From the NCBI GenBank assembly GCA_002406015.1, contig DHMX01000023.1, positions 243,099 to 307,098 of the forward strand: a DNA stretch of 64,000 bases, in the 5' to 3' direction. This DNA comes from Lachnospiraceae bacterium UBA4631 (GTDB taxonomy: Bacteria > Bacillota > Clostridia > Lachnospirales > Lachnospiraceae). Both the position numbers and the translations under genes were made by a program. This document shows positions 51,716 to 59,337 of the stretch, one piece after another; position 1 is the first letter of the stretch; each line of letters begins with the position of its first letter. The notes under the pieces are model-generated. The model made no database searches, was not told where the DNA came from, and saw nothing but the letters and a program-made list of their open reading frames with translations.

Positions 51716-52594
51716 ATGGCATTACATACATTACAGAGCAGGGCTTTGCGATTGACAATCAATGATGCGGGAGCGGAGCTGTGGGGAATTGAAGATATTT
51801 TGACAGGACGGCAGTATTTGTGGCATGGAGATTCTGCATATTGGGGAAGACGCTCACCGGTATTGTTCCCATTTGTCGGAAGTCTGAAGAATAAAGAATA
51901 TCAGTATCAGGGAAAATCCTATGCTATGACGCAGCATGGCTTTGCAAGAGATATGGTGTTTGAAATGACGGAGCATACCGTGGATACCATATGGTTTGCA
52001 TTGCAGGCAGATGAGACAACATTGGAAAAGTATCCATTCCGGTTCCGGTTAGAGGTAGGTTATCAAATAGACTATAAGACAATTCGTGTTATGTGGAGAG
52101 TAAAAAATCTGGATACCAAAACCATGTTCTTTTCTATCGGAGGACATCCGGCATTTATGTGTCCGATAGACGAAGCGGATAAACAGAGCAATTGCTATCT
52201 GGTATTTGATACCAAGCAGCCGTTATATTATAGCAAGCTAAGCAAAAATGGCTTGGTTGAATCTGAGAACCATGAGCTGCAGACCAAGAGCGGTTTCTTA
52301 AAAATACAGGAGCATCTGTTTGATGAGGATGCATTGGTGATTGAAAAGACACAGGCACATAAGGTATCACTGGCAGGACCTGACAAAAGACCGTATTTAA
52401 CCGTAGAGTTTGATGCACCGTTATTCGGCTTGTGGTCGCCGGCAGGCAAGCACGCACCATTTGTCTGTATCGAACCATGGTATGGACGCTGTGACAAGGA
52501 AAGCTTTGACGGAATGCTTGCAGACCGGGAATATGGAAATGAGCTTCGTGCAGGTAAGGAATTTGAGGCTTCCTATACCATAACTGTGCAGTAG
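51716..52594 (+). CDS. Aldose 1-epimerase family protein
   Basis: About 292 residues with the galactose-mutarotase-like beta-sandwich. Features are AGAELWGIEDILTGRQYLWHGD, RRSPVLFPFVGSLKN, TQHGFARDM (His), FSIGGHPAFMCPI (His) and the C-terminal FVCIEPWYGRCD with the Glu that acts as base. The group is often called LacX-like and interconverts anomers of a sugar. The open frame starts at 51671, but CAGGAGGG fits the ATG at 51716. Confidence 0.87.
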   Translation: MALHTLQSRALRLTINDAGAELWGIEDILTGRQYLWHGDSAYWGRRSPVLFPFVGSLKNKEYQYQGKSYAMTQHGFARDMVFEMTEHTVDTIWFALQADETTLEKYPFRFRLEVGYQIDYKTIRVMWRVKNLDTKTMFFSIGGHPAFMCPIDEADKQSNCYLVFDTKQPLYYSKLSKNGLVESENHELQTKSGFLKIQEHLFDEDALVIEKTQAHKVSLAGPDKRPYLTVEFDAPLFGLWSPAGKHAPFVCIEPWYGRCDKESFDGMLADREYGNELRAGKEFEASYTITVQ

Positions 52595-52616
52595 ATAAGA
52601 CGGGAATCCATAATTA

Positions 52617-52700
52617 ATAGGATAACAGGATAGTATAACAAGATAGTACAAAAGGGTAATATAACAGGATAACAGACAGAACGATAAACAGAATAACTTG
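52617..52700. repeat. Degenerate AT-rich short repeats before ilvE
   Basis: Variants of ATAACAGGATA and ATAGTATAACA recur about six times in imperfect tandem. No ORF. It may result from slippage; no function is apparent. Confidence 0.35.
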
Positions 52701-52711
52701 ACGGTTGGGAG

Positions 52712-52740
52712 TTGACAGTCTGAACCGCAAGGACTACAAT
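52712..52740 (+). promoter_or_regulatory. Promoter of ilvE
   Basis: TTGACA (52712-52717), a 17-bp spacer and TACAAT (52735-52740) lie about 75 bp before the aminotransferase start. Confidence 0.7.
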
Positions 52741-52813
52741 AGAGCAAATGAAATCGTGCAGTGAGTAGGAGAGCTGAAACGGTTTTCAAAAGATAGAGAA
52801 AGGTGTGAAGGAT

Positions 52814-53839
52814 ATGGAAAAGAAGAACATCGATTGGGCAAGTCTCGGATTTGGTTATGTAAAGACAGATAAGAGATTTGTATCTACATTTCAGGATGGA
52901 GCATGGGATGCAGGTCAATTGATTGAGGATGACATGATAACTATGAGTGAATGTGCAGGTGTATTACAGTATGCACAGACCGTATTTGAGGGCTTAAAGG
53001 CATACACAACCGAGGATGGACATATTGTCTGCTTCCGTCCGGATTTGAACGCAGAACGTCTTGCACAGTCTGCTGCTAGATTGGAAATGCCGGTATTCCC
53101 GGAGGACAAATTCGTTGAGGCAGTTGTAGAGACCGTTAAAGCAAATGCCGGTTATGTTCCGCCATATGGTTCAGGAGCAACCTTATACATTCGTCCATAT
53201 ATGTTCGGTATTAACCCGGTTATCGGTGTAAAGCCGGCAGATGTATACCAGTTCCGTATTTTCACAACTCCGGTTGGGCCATATTTCAAGGGTGGTGCAA
53301 AGCCGATTACAATCAGAATCAGTGATTTTGACCGGGCAGCTCCGCATGGAACCGGTAATATCAAGGCAGGTCTGAATTACGCCATGAGTCTTCATGCAAT
53401 TGTAACAGCACATAAAGAGGGCTATGATGAGAATATGTATTTGGACCCGGCAAGCAGAACCAAGGTTGAGGAGACCGGTGGTGCGAACTTCATCTTTGTA
53501 ACCAAGGATAACAAGGTAGTTACACCGAAGTCTGGCAGCATTCTTCCGTCTATCACCAGACGTTCTCTGATGGTAGTTGCAAAGGAATACCTTGGCTTAG
53601 AGGTAGAGGAACGCGAGATTTACAAGGATGAATTAAAGGATTTCGCAGAATGTGGTTTGTGCGGTACAGCCGCAGTTATCTCCCCGGTTGGTAAGATTGT
53701 AGACCATGGTGAGGAAATCTGTCTGCCAAGCGGTATGGAAGAAATGGGACCTACAACCAAGAAATTATATGATACCTTAACCGGTATTCAGATGGGTCGT
53801 CTGGAAGCACCAAAGGGCTGGATTAAGGTGATTGAATAA
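52814..53839 (+). CDS. ilvE: Branched-chain amino acid aminotransferase
   Basis: About 341 residues, a fold-type IV PLP aminotransferase that interconverts valine, leucine and isoleucine with their 2-oxo acids. The PLP lysine is in GTGNIKAGLNYAMS; VEETGGANFIFV, SILPSITRRSLM and ECGLCGTAAVISPVG are family hallmarks. QTVFEGLKAYTTEDG and FRPDLNAERLAQSA identify the longer BCAT group. AAAGGTG is spaced correctly from the ATG at 52814; a GTG at 52805 is also in frame. Confidence 0.94.
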   Translation: MEKKNIDWASLGFGYVKTDKRFVSTFQDGAWDAGQLIEDDMITMSECAGVLQYAQTVFEGLKAYTTEDGHIVCFRPDLNAERLAQSAARLEMPVFPEDKFVEAVVETVKANAGYVPPYGSGATLYIRPYMFGINPVIGVKPADVYQFRIFTTPVGPYFKGGAKPITIRISDFDRAAPHGTGNIKAGLNYAMSLHAIVTAHKEGYDENMYLDPASRTKVEETGGANFIFVTKDNKVVTPKSGSILPSITRRSLMVVAKEYLGLEVEEREIYKDELKDFAECGLCGTAAVISPVGKIVDHGEEICLPSGMEEMGPTTKKLYDTLTGIQMGRLEAPKGWIKVIE

Positions 53840-53896
53840 CAAGACAGTAACAGAAGACATATATATAAATCAAAGGATTTGAATAAATCAGACAGC

Positions 53897-53928
53897 AAGG
53901 GAACTGTGTAAGAATAACAGTTCCCTTA
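53897..53928 (+). terminator. Hairpin after ilvE
   Basis: Perfect 11-bp stem AAGGGAACTGT (53897-53907) and ACAGTTCCCTT (53917-53927). The T-tract is weak (ATCTATTG), so termination may be partial. Confidence 0.55.
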
Positions 53929-53992
53929 TCTATTGATTTACCTTGAAAAATATGCTATATTAGCACTGTTTTTGAAAAGGAGGAAATGGGAA

Positions 53993-55375
53993 ATGCGTGA
54001 AATAATGTCTGCTGCTGAGTTGGGCAATACACTTCCGCTCTGGAGTTGTATTCCATTCGCAGGTATGCTGTTGAGTATAGCTATCATTCCGTTGATTCGT
54101 CCGGAGTGGTGGGAGAAACGAAAGGCATGGGTGGTTGTCTTCTGGTCCCTGTTGTTCTTGATTCCGTTTGCTTTGGCATATGGTATGGGAACTGCATCGG
54201 AACGATTCTTAGAAAGTATGGTAGGAGATTACCTTACCTTTATCGTATTATTATTTGGTTTGTTCTGTGTAACCGGTAATATTTCGCTGAAAGGTGATAT
54301 TAAGGGAACACCGTTGACCAATGTGATACTGCTTCTGATTTCGGCACTGCTTTCCAGTTGGATTGGAACTACCGGAGCCAGTATGCTGATGATTCGTCCG
54401 GTTATTCGGGCAAATAAGTACCGGATGCATAAGACACAGGTGGCAGTATTCTTTATCTTTTTAGTTTCCAATATAGGCGGTTGCTTAACCCCAATTGGTG
54501 ACCCACCGTTATTAATGGGCTTTATGAGAGGCGTTCCGTTCTTCTGGAGTCTTTCTCTGGCACCGGTTATGCTTTTGAACTTCATACTATTATTAATCAT
54601 GTTCTTTATAATAGATATGATTTTCTATAAAAAGGATGAAAAAATGGGTATGAAATATACCGTTAAGAAAGAAGATAAGCAGCCGTTAAAGCTGTGTGGA
54701 GCACATAACATTTTATTCCTGTTAATGATTATCGGCGGTGTTATCTTAAGCGGTATCTTACCGGGTATGCCGATGTTCCAGAATGCAGAAGGAGAGGTTT
54801 TGGGCTTGCATATCTTTGGTGAGGTTAGCCTGACTGTACCGACAATTATTGAGATTGTAATTATTTTGCTGGCAGCATTTTTATCCTTAAAGACCACGAA
54901 GAAAGAGGTTCGGGAAGAGAATCATTTTAGTTGGGATGCAATAGAGGAGGTAGCAATTCTGTTCGTTGGTATCTTCATTACTATGATTCCGGCATTGCTG
55001 ATTCTGAAGGCAAAGGGTAGTGAGCTGGGCTTAGACGCTCCATGGCAGATGTTCTGGGCAACCGGTGCGTTATCCTCATTCCTTGATAATACACCAACCT
55101 ATCTGGTATTTATGACAACTGCCGGAACCTTGGGTGCAACAAGCGGTATTTCAACCGTTGCAGGTATGATAAGCCAGCAGATGTTAATGGCAATTTCCTG
55201 TGGTGCGGTATTCATGGGAGCCAATACTTATATCGGAAATGCACCAAACCTGATGGTAAAATCAATTGCAGAAGAAAATGGAATGAAGATGCCATCCTTC
55301 TTCGGCTATATGGGCTGGTCGCTTTCTTGTCTGATTCCGGTATTTATCGTAGATATGCTGGTATTCTTCTTATAA
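53993..55375 (+). CDS. Sodium:proton antiporter-like ion transporter
   Basis: About 460 residues with roughly eleven to twelve spans. Characteristic segments of the NhaD/ion-transporter superfamily are SSWIGTTGASMLMIRPVIRAN, FLVSNIGGCLTPIGDPPLLMGFMRGVPFFW in the first repeat and SFLDNTPTYLVFMTTAG with MGANTYIGNAPNLMVKSIAEENG in the second, with the Asn/Asp/Pro re-entrant motifs. It probably exchanges Na+ for H+; a dicarboxylate or citrate substrate is less likely. The frame is open from 53933, but AAGGAGG is right for the ATG at 53993. Confidence 0.85.
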   Translation: MREIMSAAELGNTLPLWSCIPFAGMLLSIAIIPLIRPEWWEKRKAWVVVFWSLLFLIPFALAYGMGTASERFLESMVGDYLTFIVLLFGLFCVTGNISLKGDIKGTPLTNVILLLISALLSSWIGTTGASMLMIRPVIRANKYRMHKTQVAVFFIFLVSNIGGCLTPIGDPPLLMGFMRGVPFFWSLSLAPVMLLNFILLLIMFFIIDMIFYKKDEKMGMKYTVKKEDKQPLKLCGAHNILFLLMIIGGVILSGILPGMPMFQNAEGEVLGLHIFGEVSLTVPTIIEIVIILLAAFLSLKTTKKEVREENHFSWDAIEEVAILFVGIFITMIPALLILKAKGSELGLDAPWQMFWATGALSSFLDNTPTYLVFMTTAGTLGATSGISTVAGMISQQMLMAISCGAVFMGANTYIGNAPNLMVKSIAEENGMKMPSFFGYMGWSLSCLIPVFIVDMLVFFL

Positions 55376-55392
55376 GATGTAACAGAACATAT

Positions 55393-55438
55393 AAATGGCA
55401 GGTATTGCATGAAATATGCATTGCCTGCCATTTTTGAT
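55393..55438 (+). terminator. Terminator of the antiporter gene
   Basis: AAATGGCAGG (55393-55402) with the inner TGCAT pairs with ATGCA and CCTGCCATTT (55424-55433), followed by five T. The stem is nearly symmetrical and could also serve the convergent gene. Confidence 0.75.
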
Positions 55439-55487
55439 AAAGTCTATTGCTTTTTGAATCTGGTTGGAAACGGATAGAAATAGAATC

Positions 55488-56093
55488 TTATAAATATGTC
55501 TCGTAATAATGCACCAGAATGTCCGCACACCGCTCCAAGCCAAGATGGGAACTGTTTAAGGTAATATCATACATATCCGGATTTCCCCATTCCCGCTTTG
55601 TAAAATATTGATAGTATTTTCTACGTTTATCATCAATTTTACGAATCAGGGAAGCCGCTTGGAACTTTGTCAACTGGTCTGTTGTCATTTCACGTTTGAT
55701 TCGCATACTTTTCGGTGCTGTAATGTAGACATTTACCATGCTGACATTCGCATTACGAAGGATATAGTCCGCACATCGACCAACAATTACACAGTCTTCC
55801 TTCTTGGTTATTTCCCGAATCAAATCCCGTTGAAGCTGGAACAGAACTTCATTAGCCGGACGCCCCTTTTCTACCTTGTCATTGCCCTCGTAAATCAATC
55901 TGTAAAAAGCAGGATTCGTTGCTTTTTCGTCAGCATCATGTAAGACAGAGGATGAAATTCCACCGTATTCCATAGCCAGTTGAATCAAATTTTTGTCGTA
56001 ATAATTAATACCGAGCTTCTTGGCTGCAATCTCTCCAACGATATGCCCGCCGCTTCCGCAATCGCGGCTGATACAGATAACCTTATGTCCCAT
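55488..56093 (-). CDS. Cytidylate kinase-like family protein
   Basis: A 201-residue P-loop protein. The nucleotide-binding loop is SRDCGSGGHIVGEIAAKKLG, followed by INYYDKNLI as in cytidylate kinases, VIVGRCADYILR and the LID-like DDKRRKYYQYFTKREWG. This family (AAA_26 / cytidylate kinase-like) is widespread in Clostridia; its substrate has not been settled. GGAGG lies upstream of the ATG. The gene is solitary and divergent from the large operon that follows. Confidence 0.85.
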   Translation of the reverse strand: MGHKVICISRDCGSGGHIVGEIAAKKLGINYYDKNLIQLAMEYGGISSSVLHDADEKATNPAFYRLIYEGNDKVEKGRPANEVLFQLQRDLIREITKKEDCVIVGRCADYILRNANVSMVNVYITAPKSMRIKREMTTDQLTKFQAASLIRKIDDKRRKYYQYFTKREWGNPDMYDITLNSSHLGLERCADILVHYYETYL

Positions 56094-56264
56094 AATAACT
56101 CCTCCTTGTTAATTGATATGTGATAACAAGAAACCATTTTGCTATAAATAGCAATGGTTTCTTTTGAAAGTTGCATTCATGCTTATGCGTTCATTATACC
56201 ACAATTAATTCAAAAAATATACGGATAAAACGAAAAGAAAATGTAAGAAAGTAGGGGAAATCCG

Positions 56265-56293
56265 TTGAATTTATAGGTTGAGAAGACTATAAT
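56265..56293 (+). promoter_or_regulatory. Promoter of the adenylation-reductase / plasmalogen-like operon
   Basis: TTGAAT (56265-56270), a 17-bp spacer and TATAAT (56288-56293) lie about 57 bp before the gene. Confidence 0.65.
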
Positions 56294-56349
56294 CAATTAT
56301 GTATGTAATTATCACATAATGACAGAATGGTGGATTTGGGAGAATAGAT

Positions 56350-59292
56350 ATGAGTAAAAAGCTAGTGGATTTACAGGATTTTGTAAAAGAAATAGCAAGG
56401 CTTTACGGAGAGCGGGATGCATATCGTTATCTGGTTGATGATGTAGTTATGCATAAGACTTATCTGGAATTAAAGCGGGATGTGGTTGCGGCTGCGTCTT
56501 GGATGCATAAGCAGGGCTGGCAGCGGAAGCATATCGGCATTCTGGGCGGTTCCAGTTATTCATGGATTGTAGCATTTCTGGGAATTGAAATCAGTGATAA
56601 TATTGTAATTCCACTGGATAATATGTTGCCGAAGCAGGAATTGTCAGAGCTGTTTAAAATGGGAGATATTGAGGTATTGTTTATCTCAAAGGAATTTCAG
56701 CCGATGGCACAGTCTATATTAGAGGGGGATAATCCGATTACAACCGTAATCTGCTTTGAAGATGCCATCTGGAAAACCATGCTGCAGACCAGACCTGTAG
56801 AGCTTCCTTCTGTGAATCCGGAGGTTTGTTCGGAGATTTTGTTCACCTCCGGCACAACCGGCATCAGTAAGGGCGTAGAGCTTAGCCAGAAAAATATAGT
56901 AAGTAATATTAATGACATCCGCCGCATGGATTTTGCACAAAATGTAAAGGGCGACCCTATCGTAATGTCGGTATTGCCGATTTATCATACATTTGAATTG
57001 ACAGTGGATAATCTTGGAGTCTTGTACTGCGGTGCAACCGTCTGTATCAATGACAAGCTGGAAAATATAGTGGCAAATATGCAGCGGTTTCGCCCGGCGG
57101 TCATTTTAATTGTGCCGACTATTGCAGAAGTATTTTATAAGAAAATTATGGAAAGCATGGAGAGCGGAAAAAATAAGCGAAAGGCAGCATTTGCAAAAAA
57201 ATGTAACCGGACCTTGGGAAAAATGAAGATTGATGCCAGACGTACCTTGTATAAGAGTGTACTGGCAAAGCTGGGCGGTAATCTGACGAATATCGTAGTA
57301 GGCGGTGCGGCATTAAGGCCGGAAATCGGAGAAGCGTTTGAAGAGTTTGGAATACATATGTATCAAGGCTACGGCTTAACTGAATGTGCACCTCTGGTAG
57401 CAGCAAACTATCCGGATAATAATAAATACGGCTCTGTAGGGCAGCCGGTATCCTATATGAAGGTAAAGATTGTAGACCAGGAAATTCTGGTAAAGGGTGA
57501 CGGTGTTATGCGGGGCTACTACAAGAATCCGCAGGCAACCGCAGAGGCAATTCAGGATGGCTGGTTCCATACCGGTGATTTGGGGTATCAGGACGGAGAT
57601 GGGTATCTCTATATAACCGGGCGTTCTAAGAACCTGATTATTCTGGATAACGGTAAGAATATATATCCGGAGGAATTAGAGGGCTATATCATGAAGGTTC
57701 CGGGTGTTAAGGATGTCATGGTATATGACGATAACGGCAAAATCAGTGCCTTGGTGCTTCCGACACGTCCGGGAGACAATGCATTGGCAAAGGAAATTAA
57801 GCAGGGAATCCGAAAGATAAATGAAAATCTTCCGGCATACAAGAGAATTACCGGCTTGGATTACCGGGCACAGGAATTTCCAAAGACAACGACACTTAAG
57901 ATTAAACGTGCCGAGGTCATGGAGTGGTTAAAGGAAAACCGCAAGAAAAAGGCGGTAGCCTATGTTGCTCCGGAGACTGCCGAACAGAAGCGGATTGTGC
58001 TTGCTTTCGAGCAGGCATTGGGAAAGCGGAATATCGGAATCTGTGATGATTTCTTTGAATTGGGTGGTGACAGCCTTGCAGCACTGGAGGCAGCAACGGT
58101 TATCGGCATACAGGCACAGGATATTTATGAGCATCCGACGGTGGAGCAGTTAGAGCAGGCAATGCTGATGTGCGAGCAGGCAGCGTCACAGGAGGAATAT
58201 GTAGATGTAAATGCTCTGATTCGCAATAACAGTAATTTGTTTTATCCGGTAGAGCCGGATTACATATTGCTGACAGGAGCAACCGGCTTCTTAGGAGCCC
58301 ATGTGTTAAGGGAGCTGGAACGGCGGCAGTTAAATGTAGTATGTCTGGTTCGAAATGAAGAACGCCTGCGTCCGGCATTAAAGAATTACTTCCCGAAGGA
58401 ATACGAAGAATTTACATATAAGGTCATAAAGGGAGATATTGAAACCCCACATTTTGGATTGACCGAAGAAGAATATAACAAGTTAGCGTCCAGAGTTAAT
58501 ATGGTGATTCACACAGCGGCAAACGTGCATCATGCCGGACACTATGCGGATTTGGAGCGGACAAATGTAATCGGAACTCAGAATGTGATAGATTTCTGTA
58601 AGGATGCAGATGCGGTCTTGCAGTATACCTCTACCGCCAGTGTAAATGGAGCCGGAACGGTTATGCAGAGCAATCCCGAAGCAACCTTTGATGAATTTAA
58701 TCTGGACATTGGACAGAACTATATACAGAATGTATACATTCATTCTAAGTTCAAAGCAGAGGAGCGTGTACTTCTGGCAAGGGCAGACGGTTTAAAAGCA
58801 AATATTTTCCGGATTGGAAATCTGACATGGAGAATGAAGGACGGAAAATTCCAGAAAAATGCACAGGAAAACGGCTTTTTGCATCGCTGCAGAGGACTGT
58901 TCAAAATGGGTATGTACAGTCAGGAGTTAGCCGCTTATCCGATTGATTTTACGGCAGTAGACGAATGTGCGGATGCCTATGTACGGCTGGCAATGCATAA
59001 TTATGTAAACAACATTTATAACCTATATAATCCGAATGTGGTATATCTTGAGAACCTGTGTAACAAGATGTGGATGAAGGTGAAGCGGGTGCCGAGAGAG
59101 GTATTTGAAAAGCATCTGAAGGAACGGATACAGGATAAGGAGATAGCGGTGCTGTCATTTTATAATGCAATTGCCTCCTCCTCTAAAAATGTTCCGATGA
59201 GTAATGAATTTACGGTTAATGAATTAAAGAAGCTGGGCTTTAAGTGGTCTAAGATTAATTTGCGATATTTGAATTATATTAAAACACTGTAA
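56350..59292 (+). CDS. Adenylation-carrier-thioester reductase fusion (carboxylate reductase-like)
   Basis: 980 residues in three domains. An adenylation domain (1 to about 535) has LFTSGTTGISKGVELSQ, MYQGYGLTECAPLV, HTGDLGYQDGDGYLYITGRSKN and the late lysine in KTTTLKIKRAEV; its sequence looks like long-chain fatty-acid ligases. A carrier domain (about 555-620) has DDFFELGGDSLAALEA with the phosphopantetheine Ser. A Lys2-type thioester reductase (about 635-980) has LLTGATGFLGAHVL, YTSTASVNGAG and YIHSK. The enzyme would turn a carboxylic acid, likely a fatty acid, into an aldehyde or alcohol. No condensation domain is present. It stands 45 bp before the plasmalogen-synthase-like genes. Confidence 0.88.
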   Translation: MSKKLVDLQDFVKEIARLYGERDAYRYLVDDVVMHKTYLELKRDVVAAASWMHKQGWQRKHIGILGGSSYSWIVAFLGIEISDNIVIPLDNMLPKQELSELFKMGDIEVLFISKEFQPMAQSILEGDNPITTVICFEDAIWKTMLQTRPVELPSVNPEVCSEILFTSGTTGISKGVELSQKNIVSNINDIRRMDFAQNVKGDPIVMSVLPIYHTFELTVDNLGVLYCGATVCINDKLENIVANMQRFRPAVILIVPTIAEVFYKKIMESMESGKNKRKAAFAKKCNRTLGKMKIDARRTLYKSVLAKLGGNLTNIVVGGAALRPEIGEAFEEFGIHMYQGYGLTECAPLVAANYPDNNKYGSVGQPVSYMKVKIVDQEILVKGDGVMRGYYKNPQATAEAIQDGWFHTGDLGYQDGDGYLYITGRSKNLIILDNGKNIYPEELEGYIMKVPGVKDVMVYDDNGKISALVLPTRPGDNALAKEIKQGIRKINENLPAYKRITGLDYRAQEFPKTTTLKIKRAEVMEWLKENRKKKAVAYVAPETAEQKRIVLAFEQALGKRNIGICDDFFELGGDSLAALEAATVIGIQAQDIYEHPTVEQLEQAMLMCEQAASQEEYVDVNALIRNNSNLFYPVEPDYILLTGATGFLGAHVLRELERRQLNVVCLVRNEERLRPALKNYFPKEYEEFTYKVIKGDIETPHFGLTEEEYNKLASRVNMVIHTAANVHHAGHYADLERTNVIGTQNVIDFCKDADAVLQYTSTASVNGAGTVMQSNPEATFDEFNLDIGQNYIQNVYIHSKFKAEERVLLARADGLKANIFRIGNLTWRMKDGKFQKNAQENGFLHRCRGLFKMGMYSQELAAYPIDFTAVDECADAYVRLAMHNYVNNIYNLYNPNVVYLENLCNKMWMKVKRVPREVFEKHLKERIQDKEIAVLSFYNAIASSSKNVPMSNEFTVNELKKLGFKWSKINLRYLNYIKTL

Positions 59293-59337
59293 CAGAAATT
59301 CCGGTCTAAGCGTGGCTGATAGGAAGGGATAAATAAG

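Noticed and set aside
56350..59292. True nonribosomal peptide synthetase
   Set aside because: There is no condensation domain and the adenylation domain looks like fatty-acid ligases; the adenylation-carrier-reductase order fits a carboxylate reductase.
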